A stretch of DNA of 64,000 nt from Funiculus sociatus GB2-C1. Lineage in GTDB: Bacteria; Cyanobacteriota; Cyanobacteriia; Cyanobacteriales; FACHB-T130. The stretch is taken from the NCBI RefSeq assembly GCF_039962115.1, contig NZ_JAMPKJ010000004.1, positions 96,364 through 160,363 of the forward strand. Direction: 5' to 3'. The notes below the pieces were generated by a model. The model had not been told where the DNA came from, did no database searches, and saw only the letters and a list, made by a program, of their open reading frames with translations. Positions 55,938-64,000 of the stretch are shown piece after piece; within the stretch, counting starts at the first letter, position 1, and every line of letters begins with the position of its first letter. Made by a program: the position numbers and the translations under genes.

Positions 55938-56844
55938 GGGTCAATTCCTCTTTTTTACCCAAGATACCTTGCGGCCGCCAAATCATCAGCAACATTAGGA
56001 TTAAACCAATCAGCATAATTCGCAACGCCCCCAAACGCGCACTATCGAGGTTAACAAGTCCGGGAAGGATAAAGCGAGTTGCCTCGAAATATGCCGAGAA
56101 AATAATTGCTCCTAGTATAGTACCTAGATTGCTACCAGCACCGCCCAAAACCACGATTGTCCAAGCGTTGAAAGTAATTAGAGGCTCAAAATTAGTCGGG
56201 TAAACTGTTTTCAGATACCAAGCATAGAACGAACCAGCGACACCCGCGATCGCGCCCCCCAACATAAACGCTTGCAACTTGTACCAAAAAACATTTTTTC
56301 CTAACGCTTTCGGTATTTGCTCATCTTCGCGGATAGCTTTCAGCACTCGACCCCAAGGCGATCGCACCAACCTCTCCAGCAGCCAAAACGTCAGCCCTAA
56401 CACCAACAGGGACAACACCATCAACCCAATATTCAAATCCAGTGGCAGAGAATCTAGTGGCAGCGCATACCCCGATCTCCCTACTGAAGTACGAGCTTGC
56501 ACCCCAAAGCTGCCAAAAGTCAACTCCTCCTCATTCAGCGCCACCAGACGCAGCAACTCAGCAACCCCAATAGTAACAATGGCCAGATAATCCTCCCGCA
56601 ACCGCAGCGTCGATAAACCAATCAACAGACCCAACAGCGCCGCCACAGCTGCACCAATCAAAACCGCAAAAATCAGCGGTACGCCTTTCATACTCAACAA
56701 TACTGTGGTATATGCACCAACAGTCATAAAGGCAACGTGTCCAAAATTAATTAGCCCCGTAAAGCCCCACTGTAAATTTAACCCCAGGCTAAACAGCGCA
56801 AAGGTTGCAGTAAAAGTTACCAAAAAAATTAGATAGCCAATCAT
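55927..56844 (-). CDS. Branched-chain amino-acid-type ABC transporter permease (LivM/NatC-like)
   Basis: The 305-residue integral membrane protein has about eight to nine helices and the LivM signature: LGLNLQWGFTGLINFGHVAFM, STLRLREDYLAIVTIGVAELLRL, RSPWGRVLKAIREDE and GAIAGVAGSFYAWYL. It forms half of the membrane channel for a Liv-type uptake system with the ATPase directly downstream. The binding protein, LivH and LivF are not in the window. Substrates are inferred only at the family level. Confidence 0.93.
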   Translation of the reverse strand: MIGYLIFLVTFTATFALFSLGLNLQWGFTGLINFGHVAFMTVGAYTTVLLSMKGVPLIFAVLIGAAVAALLGLLIGLSTLRLREDYLAIVTIGVAELLRLVALNEEELTFGSFGVQARTSVGRSGYALPLDSLPLDLNIGLMVLSLLVLGLTFWLLERLVRSPWGRVLKAIREDEQIPKALGKNVFWYKLQAFMLGGAIAGVAGSFYAWYLKTVYPTNFEPLITFNAWTIVVLGGAGSNLGTILGAIIFSAYFEATRFILPGLVNLDSARLGALRIMLIGLILMLLMIWRPQGILGKKEELTLGK

Positions 56845-56986
56845 GTCACGCTTGTGAAACGTAATGAAACAATGGACTTGAGACTTTAGACTTTAGACTA
56901 TCTAGAGTCCTCTAACAAGGGGCAACCGTTTTATGAAAACAGCACCCGAAGAAAGAAGACGTTAATTTGTTCAGTGGTATTTAAGT

Positions 56987-57205
56987 ATGAATTTTGTCAG
57001 AGGCCGGTTACAACGCTTAATTGCTAAGATGCCTAAGTTAATCGAGAAACTAACTGATGATAACTTGGAAGACACTTGGCAAGTTCTACAACAGGTTTAT
57101 TATGACCTCTATATGCTCAAAGCCATCCAAGAGTCGAAGCAAAGCGTACAGCCAGGGGAAAGCCTAACTCGCGAAGAGGCTATACGTATGTTGCAATTCC
57201 CCTAA
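56987..57205 (+). CDS. Putative antitoxin, 72 aa
   Basis: This small, mainly helical, charged protein (MNFVRGRLQRLIAKMPKLIEKL, ending PGESLTREEAIRMLQFP) lies 89 bases before a RelE/ParE-like gene on the same strand. The size, composition and pairing suit an antitoxin. I cannot name a DNA-binding fold, and the assignment rests mainly on the neighbour. Confidence 0.5.
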   Translation: MNFVRGRLQRLIAKMPKLIEKLTDDNLEDTWQVLQQVYYDLYMLKAIQESKQSVQPGESLTREEAIRMLQFP

Positions 57206-57294
57206 GTTTTTCCATCACCGGGGAAATGTGTTTGGCAGCATGAAGAGTGCAAAATAAATTGGGTGTGCCGATTAAAATAAGCTAAAGCTGGAAA

Positions 57295-57552
57295 GTGAAA
57301 CTAGAAGTGCGCTACGCCCGGTCTTTTTTGCGTGACCTTAAAAATTTAGAGTACGCGGCTAGAGAACGCATCTATGAATTCGTTTTTGAAGAGTTCATGC
57401 GGATCAATCAAATTTATGACCTACCGGAATTACAGCGACTCGGTTCCGATACCATTTTCTACCGCTTCAGTATAGATGACTATCTGATTGCAATTGAGGT
57501 GACAGGGCATATTGTTAAATTCCTGCGGGTTCTGCCTAAACCGGATTTGTAA
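57295..57552 (+). CDS. RelE/ParE-superfamily toxin-like protein, 85 aa
   Basis: The 85-residue protein (GTG start) has the compact beta-alpha-beta pattern of ParE/RelE toxins: [28 protein letters not shown], then [39 protein letters not shown]. These toxins act on ribosome-bound mRNA (RelE) or gyrase (ParE). It is 89 bases after a small helical gene, forming a likely type II pair. Which subfamily, and whether it is active, cannot be told. Confidence 0.65.
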   Translation: MKLEVRYARSFLRDLKNLEYAARERIYEFVFEEFMRINQIYDLPELQRLGSDTIFYRFSIDDYLIAIEVTGHIVKFLRVLPKPDL

Positions 57553-57672
57553 GTTGGGGACTGGGAATTGGGAATTGGGAATTGTGAATTGGGAATTGGG
57601 AATTGGGAATTGGGAATTGGAAGGACTCTTACCTAGTCCCTAGTCCCTAGTCAGTCCCCAGCCCCCAGCCCC
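57551..57672. repeat. STRR composite element, inverse orientation
   Basis: Tandem GGGAATT heptads (about nine units), then GGAAGGACTCTTACCTAGTC and CCCTAGT/CCCCAGC units. This is the inverse-orientation relative of the element at 792-874. Confidence 0.85.
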
Positions 57673-57817
57673 TTCTCTTAGAGAGACGAAAAGAAATTCA
57701 GAATTTCACTTCTGGGTTGTTTCGGCACAAATACCGAATTTTAGACTGTAAGCACAGAAGTAATGCGATCGCTTACCTTACACTTGTGTTGACTAACACG
57801 CTTGGTGAGATTCGCTT

Positions 57818-59404
57818 ATGGATGCAGTGGCACTTTGGCAACGGTACCAGGATTGGCTCTACTATCACGAGGGGTTAGAATTTTACCTCGATATCAGCCG
57901 GATGCGGTTTGATGATGAGTTTGTCCAATCAATGCAGCCGGGGTTTGAGAAGGCGTTTAAGGAGATGGCAGAATTGGAGGGAGGCGCGATCGCTAACCCT
58001 GACGAAAACCGCATGGTCGGACACTACTGGCTGCGCGATCCCGACTTAGCCCCCACCCCGGAAATAAAACAACAGATTGTCAAAACTTTAGAAAAAATTG
58101 AAGCCTTTACCCAAAAAGTCCATAGCGGGGAAATTAAACCCCCCAACGCCCCCAAATTTACCGACATTATCTCCATTGGCATTGGCGGTTCAGCACTTGG
58201 CCCTGAGTTTGTCGCCGAAGCCCTAGCGCCAGATTTCCCACCCCTGGCAATTCACTTCATCGACAACAGCGATCCCGCTGGTATCGACAGTATCCTCAAC
58301 AAACTCAAAGGCCGACTAGCCAGCACCCTAGTCTTAGTCATCTCCAAATCTGGGGGAACGCCAGAACCGCGCAACGGCATGATTGAGGTGCAAACAGCCT
58401 TTGCTGCTCAGAATTTGAACTTTCCCCCTCAAGCCGTCGCCATCACAGGAGACGGCAGCAAATTAGACCAGCAGGCAAAGTCAGAAGGCTGGTTAGACAC
58501 CTTCCCAATGGAAGACTGGGTGGGAGGACGAACTTCGGAAATGTCAGCCGTGGGGTTGGTTCCAGCCGCTTTGCAAGGCATCGACATCCGCGCTATGCTT
58601 GCTGGTGCAAAAGAAATGGATGCCGCTACCCGCATCCCCAAGCTGAAAGAAAACCCAGCGGCGCTGCTTGCCCTCAGCTGGTACTTCGCTGGCAACGGCA
58701 AAGGCGAAAAAGACATGGTGGTGTTGCCTTACAAAGACAGCCTGCTGCTATTCAGCCGCTATCTGCAACAGCTAGTGATGGAATCTTTGGGCAAGGAAAG
58801 AGACCTCGACGGTAATATCGTTCACCAAGGCATCGCCGTCTATGGCAACAAAGGCTCAACCGACCAACACGCCTATGTTCAGCAGTTGCGAGATGGGGTT
58901 CCGAATTTCTTCTTAACCTTTATTGAAGTGTTACGCGATCGCTCTGGCAACTCCCCAGAAATAGAGCCTAGTGTCACATCAGGCGACTATCTATCCGGTT
59001 TCTTGCAGGGAACGCGACAAGCTCTTTACGAAAATCACCGAGATTCTATCACCGTGACGATTGGGCAAGTCAATCCCCGCATGGTGGGAGCGTTAATTGC
59101 ATTGTATGAGCGGGCTGTTGGATTTTATGGAATCCTTGTCAATATCAATGCTTATCACCAACCAGGTGTAGAAGCTGGTAAAAAAGCTGCCGCCACCATT
59201 CTCGACTTGCAGAAACAAGTTTTGCAAGTTCTACAGGAAGAAGGCACTGCCCTCTCTCTTACCCAATTAGCACAGAAAGCTGGTGCTTCCGATCAAGTTG
59301 AGGCGATTTACAAAATCCTGCGGCATCTCCATGCCAACCACCGGGGTGTCGCCTTAGAAGGCAATTTTGCCAAACCAGCGACTTTGATGGTTTCCGCCAC
59401 CTAA
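57818..59404 (+). CDS. pgi: Glucose-6-phosphate isomerase
   Basis: The 528-residue cyanobacterial-type Pgi interconverts glucose-6-phosphate and fructose-6-phosphate. Signatures include [52 protein letters not shown] and [15 protein letters not shown]. The start ATG at 57818 gives [19 protein letters not shown], which fits cyanobacterial homologues. It is transcribed alone and convergent with the large RTX-type gene; a strong hairpin lies between them. Confidence 0.98.
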   Translation: MDAVALWQRYQDWLYYHEGLEFYLDISRMRFDDEFVQSMQPGFEKAFKEMAELEGGAIANPDENRMVGHYWLRDPDLAPTPEIKQQIVKTLEKIEAFTQKVHSGEIKPPNAPKFTDIISIGIGGSALGPEFVAEALAPDFPPLAIHFIDNSDPAGIDSILNKLKGRLASTLVLVISKSGGTPEPRNGMIEVQTAFAAQNLNFPPQAVAITGDGSKLDQQAKSEGWLDTFPMEDWVGGRTSEMSAVGLVPAALQGIDIRAMLAGAKEMDAATRIPKLKENPAALLALSWYFAGNGKGEKDMVVLPYKDSLLLFSRYLQQLVMESLGKERDLDGNIVHQGIAVYGNKGSTDQHAYVQQLRDGVPNFFLTFIEVLRDRSGNSPEIEPSVTSGDYLSGFLQGTRQALYENHRDSITVTIGQVNPRMVGALIALYERAVGFYGILVNINAYHQPGVEAGKKAAATILDLQKQVLQVLQEEGTALSLTQLAQKAGASDQVEAIYKILRHLHANHRGVALEGNFAKPATLMVSAT

Positions 59405-59827
59405 TTTCTCGTTTTCTCGTTCCCAGACTCAGGTGGGAAAATAGCTCGTTTGCCCTCTCTCCAACCTCTCCGGGAGCAAGGGGAGGGGCAACAGGCTCCC
59501 CTTCCCGCACTTCGTGCCGCTTCGCTAACGTAGGCAAAACTGGGTGATTAGGTTTTTCAGAGGTGGTAGTGTTTTTGTGGGGGAGGTTCCAGCCTGGAGT
59601 TTAGGCTAAAAACAGGCGATCGCTGGAGTGATTTAATGCCCTTCATCATCTGGGAACTGTGGTTGGTGTGGAAAATCTCCCGGTTGGAAACAAAGTCAGT
59701 CTCGCTAACATAGAATCAAATATTTTGTGGTTAAAAAGGTACTCAAATTTCTAAGTCTCGGCTCTCAAGAGTCACCTAGCTTGACTCTAAACTTCAGTAG
59801 GTAGCTAGAGAAGGAATATTGCACCCT
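59405..59827. other. Non-coding gap after pgi
   Basis: This ~420-base stretch contains GGGAGCAAGGGGAGGGGC and CTCCCCTTCCCG repeat-type hairpin sequence and no credible gene. It ends at a strong bidirectional terminator (59828-59868). Confidence 0.5.
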
Positions 59828-59868
59828 AAAATTTCGGGGTAATGCTAAAAGCATTACCCCGAAATTTT
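59828..59868. terminator. Strong bidirectional terminator
   Basis: AAAATTTCGGGGTAATGCT pairs perfectly with AGCATTACCCCGAAATTTT across a 3-base loop, with T/A runs on both sides. It is placed between convergent pgi and the DUF4347 gene. Confidence 0.9.
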
Positions 59869-59903
59869 TTGCGCCCTAAATCAATGCCTTAATGGCATCA
59901 GCA

Positions 59904-62900
59904 TCAAACAACAAAAAGGTCATTATTAGTCATCGCTAAGCCAGTTGAGACCTGAGCTATTTGGATTTGTCCAGCTCCACCTTTACCATCAACATCAAAG
60001 AACAAACCACCCGTACTCTGGTTGTAGATAAAGCGATCGCTGCTATCAGATGCACTAGCACCCAGCCAAAACTGTTGGGCGGTAATTACAGCTCCAGTAA
60101 CTAAATCGCTACCAAAGTTATCACTGAAAACGTGGATCGTATCCTCAGCAACATTAAAATCAGCGATGGTATCCATCCCTTCGCTAGGGCTGGCAAAGAC
60201 AAAGATATCTGCACCTTTACCGCCTTTAAGCAAATCATTGCCCGTACCACCAAACAGCGTATCGTTATTGTAATTGCCTACAAGGGTGTCATTGCCAGCG
60301 CCACCAATGAGAGTATCATTCCCAACTTTTCCTCGCAGGAAGTTGTTAGCTGCATTCCCAATCATCAGGTTGCCAGAATTGTTACCGATCCCACTAATAG
60401 CACTGTCACCCTCAAGCGAGAGATTTTCAATGCCAGCGCTGAGAGTAGTGCTAACCGAAGTCACGAGGAAGTCGGTGAGCATAGCTGTACCCGTTGGAGT
60501 GGCGATAGTGGCGTTGGTGGGATTGGATAGATTAACGCTGAAAGATTCCAGCGCTTCGCTTAGGGAGTCGTTGAGAATCGGGACGCTGATAGTAGCGGTA
60601 GTTTCTCCAGGCGCAAACATGAGTTGTCCAGAGGTGGCGGTGTAGTCTGAGCCAGCTGTAGCACTCCCGGTGACAGTGGCATAGTTGACTGTCACCGATT
60701 GGGTGCTAGCGGCTGATAGGCGAACTGTGAAAACGGCGTTGGGGGTGTTGCTGTCGCCTTCTATGACGTTGGTACCGATGATTCTGAGAGTAGGTGGGGG
60801 ATTGACAGTAATACTGGCTGTCTCAGCAGCGAAGCTGAAAGGCGTTGCCCCGTCACTGATACTCGCATTCACTCCCGTTGTGCCGCTAGCAAGTCCGTCT
60901 GTAGCATCCCAGGCCCGGAAAGTAATGCCGTTTGTAACCGTACCGCTATACTTAGCACCGGGAACAAAGCGGATGCGATCGCTTGCGGTGTCTGTCAAAA
61001 CTGTGGCATTCGTGGCGGACACCACAAAGTTATTCCAGGTATTCCCATCATCAATGGAGTATTGCCAGGTGCCATTGGTATTATTGACGGCGGTGACGGC
61101 AATTCCTTCAACAGCACCTGCGTCTGAGTCGGTAATAGGGTCGCCGTTAGCGCCACTGGCAATTAGGGCAGAAACCAGGGTGCCAGTATTGCTGGCATCA
61201 CCTTGGCTGATGGTTGTTAGGGTAGGATTCCCCGTGTTGTCCAGTACGGGGGCGCTGTTGTTAGCCGCGACAAAGATATCCTTTTGACCGTTGGTATCAC
61301 CACTCACTAGAGTGCTGGCATCAGAATGAAACGCTACATAGCGTCCATCGGCTGATAGGGAAGGGGAGTCTGAGTGAGTATTCCCCTGAGTACTGTCATT
61401 AGAGAGGGAGAGGCGACTGGTGGTACCTGTCTGTCGGTCGTGGATAAAAATATCCCTTTGACCATTGGTATCGCCACTCACCAAGTTGCTGGCAAGAGAA
61501 TTAAATGCTACGTAGCGCCCATCAGCGGAAATGGAAGGATTGAGAGAATAGTTATTCCCCTGAGTACCGTCGCTGGCAACTGAGAGACGGCTGGTAGTGT
61601 TGGTCTGTTGGTCGTAAACGAAAATATCGGATTGACCGTTGGTATCGCCACTCACCAAGTTGCTGGCACTAGAATAAAACGCCACATAGCGTCCATCAGG
61701 TGAGATAGAGGGGCTGCGGGAGGAGTTGTTCCCCTGAGTGCCGTCATTGGCAACCGAGATCCGACGGGTCGTGTTAGTTTCTCGGTCGTGGACAAAAACA
61801 TCGGAAGTGGTGTTAGTATCGCCACTCACCAAGTTGGTAGCAAAAGAAGCAAAAGCCACATAACGTCCATCGGCGGAGATGATGGGTTCGTAGCAGTAGT
61901 TATTCCCCTGAGTGCCGTCGCTGGCAATCGAGACGCGGCTGGTCGTGTTAGTCTCTCGGTCGTGGACGAAAATATCGGATTGACTGTTGGTATCGCCATT
62001 CACCAAGTTGCTGGCATTGGAAAAAAACGCTACATAGCGCCCATCGCCGGAGAGAGAGGGGTCGTAAGAGTTACCTCCTTTATAAGTGCCGCCACTGGCA
62101 ACGGAAACGCGGCTAGTCGTGTTAGTCTCTCGGTCGTAGACGAAAATATCGACACTTCCAGAGGTATCGCCACTCACTAAAGTGCTAGCCTGAGACTCAA
62201 ACGCTACATAACGTCCGTCCGCGGAGATAAACGGGTCGTAGGAATAGTCATTCCCCTGAGTGCCATTACTGGCAACGGAGACGCGGCTAGTAGTGTTAGT
62301 CTCTCGGTCGTAGACGAAAATATCGGAAGTGTTGTTAGTGTCGCCACTCACCAAGCTGCTGGCAGTAGACTGAAACGCCACGTACCGTCCGTCACCGGAA
62401 ATAGAGGCGTACTCTGAAAAGCCATTCCCTTGAGTGCCGTCACTAGCAACGGAGAGGCGGTTGATGGGAAGAACAGCACCGTAAGCCTCCCTCGCCAACT
62501 GCCCAAATGCCAAATCGGCTTTGATGTTTCCAGTGGTGAATTCTAGTTCCCAGTCACCGCCTTTTGCCTCACTACCAGTACGGTTGGTAGAAGCAGCGAA
62601 AACTGCTCTTGTCAACTGACTCAACTGTTGCACGAAGGCTTCCCCCACCTGGCCCGCTGCCACATCGCAACCATACAGGAGAATGTCGGCATCAGCTGTC
62701 AAGGCACCTGTCCACTGCTCCCAAAAGCTGGTGTACGCTTCCAAGTTGTCAGAATTGACCAGGGTTGACCCCAGTTGCAAATTGCCTTCGCTGCCGTGGG
62801 AGACAATATGAACGCTACTGATGTCGGTGCGGTTTGCCAACACCTGTGTAATTTGCACTACTCCATTCTGCAAAGGTCCGAGGATAATTACCTCGGTTTC

Positions 62901-63086
62901 TGGTTTGACACCAGCAACAAGACTTTGGTAGTCCTCAACTGTAGAGTCAATGAAGACGATTTCTTTTCTTGGGGAAGCTGAGATGAGAGAAGTCACTTCT
63001 CTTGAGTTGCCACCACTCTTGGTACCCTTAAAAGTGGGATTTAGTTCTTGATTTTGAGAATAAGAGTTATTCCAGAGATTTCGCAT
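59904..63086 (-). CDS. DUF4347/PD40-repeat/Calx-beta/RTX secreted protein
   Basis: The 1060-residue protein has: DUF4347 (about 40-200; VHIVSHGSEG and DILLYGCDVAAG), seven 58-residue PD40 (TolB-like) repeats (about 210-607; SADGRYVAF and LVSGDTNGQSDIFVYDRETNTTS), a beta region, a Calx-beta domain (about 775-880; TVNYATVTGSATAGSDYTA) and RTX nonapeptide repeats (GNDTLIGGAGNDTLVGN, GGTGNDLLKGGKGADIF) near the end. It lacks a Sec signal, and the RTX block plus C-terminal end fits type I secretion. Ca2+ would fold the RTX block outside the cell. PD40 propellers bind ligands; the target is unknown. Start ATG at 63086 in MRNLWNNSYS. Confidence 0.92.
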   Translation of the reverse strand: MRNLWNNSYSQNQELNPTFKGTKSGGNSREVTSLISASPRKEIVFIDSTVEDYQSLVAGVKPETEVIILGPLQNGVVQITQVLANRTDISSVHIVSHGSEGNLQLGSTLVNSDNLEAYTSFWEQWTGALTADADILLYGCDVAAGQVGEAFVQQLSQLTRAVFAASTNRTGSEAKGGDWELEFTTGNIKADLAFGQLAREAYGAVLPINRLSVASDGTQGNGFSEYASISGDGRYVAFQSTASSLVSGDTNNTSDIFVYDRETNTTSRVSVASNGTQGNDYSYDPFISADGRYVAFESQASTLVSGDTSGSVDIFVYDRETNTTSRVSVASGGTYKGGNSYDPSLSGDGRYVAFFSNASNLVNGDTNSQSDIFVHDRETNTTSRVSIASDGTQGNNYCYEPIISADGRYVAFASFATNLVSGDTNTTSDVFVHDRETNTTRRISVANDGTQGNNSSRSPSISPDGRYVAFYSSASNLVSGDTNGQSDIFVYDQQTNTTSRLSVASDGTQGNNYSLNPSISADGRYVAFNSLASNLVSGDTNGQRDIFIHDRQTGTTSRLSLSNDSTQGNTHSDSPSLSADGRYVAFHSDASTLVSGDTNGQKDIFVAANNSAPVLDNTGNPTLTTISQGDASNTGTLVSALIASGANGDPITDSDAGAVEGIAVTAVNNTNGTWQYSIDDGNTWNNFVVSATNATVLTDTASDRIRFVPGAKYSGTVTNGITFRAWDATDGLASGTTGVNASISDGATPFSFAAETASITVNPPPTLRIIGTNVIEGDSNTPNAVFTVRLSAASTQSVTVNYATVTGSATAGSDYTATSGQLMFAPGETTATISVPILNDSLSEALESFSVNLSNPTNATIATPTGTAMLTDFLVTSVSTTLSAGIENLSLEGDSAISGIGNNSGNLMIGNAANNFLRGKVGNDTLIGGAGNDTLVGNYNNDTLFGGTGNDLLKGGKGADIFVFASPSEGMDTIADFNVAEDTIHVFSDNFGSDLVTGAVITAQQFWLGASASDSSDRFIYNQSTGGLFFDVDGKGGAGQIQIAQVSTGLAMTNNDLFVV
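61266..62459 (-). repeat. 174-bp tandem repeats encoding seven PD40 units
   Basis: Seven 58-residue units with a shared D-GRYVAF core and LVSGDTN segment. The period is about 174 bases, and several units share long identical stretches. Confidence 0.9.
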
Positions 63087-63699
63087 GATTGATTTTCTGG
63101 TAGATATCTTGTTTAAACATCAGAATAGGGATCCTTTTGCACTTGCAAAAGTATCAATTGTCAACGCCCTGAATCCAATAAAAACTCAATAAATCCGCCC
63201 TTTTAGAGCAATTGATAATATTTATCCCTTGCCTAAATTAACTGGCTCATTTCCTTGGCGTAAACCGAAGCTTTACTGAAATAGCTGAATTATTTAGTAA
63301 AGTTTAGGTGAAGATTTGAGATTTTTATCTAAACTGATAAGTGCTTAATTATAAATACTTAGGGTTATTAGTAATTCAAGTTATTGGTAAAGCACTTTTG
63401 GCTTTGGCAATAACCGTAAACATACGGAACAACATGGAAAATATAGGTAGTTAGGGGATAAGGCGGCGCGTTGGTAGGCAGAAGAGGAGGCGTATTAATT
63501 ACCTGGTAAGGGGAATCATTGGGCGCTATCCTATCGCTAGGATTTTTGCAGCAATGCCCTTACTAGCGCTGCAAGGATGGCTGTTGAACAATTGTGCGAA
63601 ATGGCTAGATGGCATCATGGAGGGGTTAAAACTCTGCCCCATCTACCAGTGTCGTTGGCAGTGGTAAAGTGAGAAGGGCGATCGCTTCAAACGTAGCAA
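63087..63699. promoter_or_regulatory. Upstream region of the RTX-type gene
   Basis: About 610 bases with the promoter of the large secreted-protein gene. AT-rich, without a convincing ORF, RNA gene or repeat visible by eye. Confidence 0.35.
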
Positions 63700-63882
63700 C
63701 TATTCAGATAAATTCCACCAATAGGAAAAAATGACGCGATCGCGATCGCACCGAACATCCTCTAATTCCTCTGACAATCGGCTTCTCAGTCGGCGTTTGA
63801 GCCGCCAACCGTAATCTTCAGGAGTTTTGTGATGGTGCTGTTGCAAAACCGATATCAGTACATCCCTTTGAGCGATCGCCAT
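63700..63882 (-). CDS. Small hypothetical protein, 60 aa
   Basis: The short protein (MAIAQRDVLISVLQQHHHKTPEDYGW, then a basic helix RLKRRLRSRLSEEL) has no recognised family. The composition is protein-like, but the frame includes HIP1-rich sequence (GCGATCGCGATCGC), which also produces open frames by chance. It is kept as a low-confidence call. Confidence 0.35.
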   Translation of the reverse strand: MAIAQRDVLISVLQQHHHKTPEDYGWRLKRRLRSRLSEELEDVRCDRDRVIFSYWWNLSE

Positions 63883-64000
63883 CTACTTAGGGCGTGCTGA
63901 ATAACGAGAAAAAAGCGGCGCTAATTAGGTTGGTGAGCGCTGCTTAGCTGGTCAAATGCCAGAAAAACCGGTAAAATCGCTCAAAACCCGTGCATCCCCC

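Noticed and set aside
59405..59540. Open frames after pgi as a gene
   Set aside because: The sequence is made of GC-rich hairpin repeat blocks and the frames show no domain resemblance.

Overview
The window is chromosomal DNA from a filamentous-type cyanobacterium. The evidence is petM (cytochrome b6f subunit), a cytochrome c6-like gene, ycf39, a dual FBPase/SBPase gene next to hemA, an OprB-type porin with an SLH domain, very frequent GCGATCGC (HIP1) octamers, and abundant heptanucleotide tandem repeats (CCCCAAT/GGGAATT type and GCTAATN type). The genus cannot be fixed from the sequence alone. No rRNA, tRNA, CRISPR array or complete insertion sequence was seen.

Layout. 1-3 kb: the end of an EAL phosphodiesterase gene, an MFS transporter and an RRM RNA-binding protein. 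3.1-16.4 kb: an eight-gene minus-strand block encoding the spike and baseplate half of a contractile injection system (VgrG-like spike, PAAR tip, gp25, gpJ and gpI proteins, a DUF4159 protein). It ends in two large single-span membrane proteins, one with a WD40 propeller and one with a duplicated beta module and a Pro/Ala-rich tail. This resembles the thylakoid-anchored injection systems described in multicellular cyanobacteria. The sheath, tube and ATPase genes are not here. 16.8-27.7 kb: mixed metabolic and accessory genes, including an aldo/keto reductase, a leucine-rich-repeat/DUF6745 protein, a cytochrome c6-like gene with small unknown genes, a fasciclin gene beside a fasciclin remnant, a lone ABC ATPase, a ketopantoate reductase-like gene and a prolyl-4-hydroxylase-like oxygenase.

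27.9-41.5 kb: a membrane GTPase, a histidine kinase, a DUF937 protein with an EF-hand-like loop, a two-domain kinase, rplY, purA divergent from an atypical adenosine deaminase, DUF1517 and Uma2 proteins, and pdxA. 41.5-49.6 kb: a core photosynthetic block of petM, ycf39, NAD kinase, FBPase/SBPase, hemA and a UPF0182 membrane protein. 49.8-57.6 kb: nutrient uptake (polar amino-acid ABC transporter with a fused binding-protein/permease, OprB-type porin, two Liv-type ABC subunits) and a probable RelE/ParE-type toxin pair. 57.8-64 kb: pgi and a 1060-residue DUF4347/PD40/Calx-beta/RTX protein, probably exported by type I secretion.

The most notable parts are the membrane-anchoring end of the injection-system locus, heptad repeats that have entered coding sequence in frame in two genes, and repeat proteins whose units are still similar at DNA level. 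Family names come from reading the translated sequence by eye; no database search was run.
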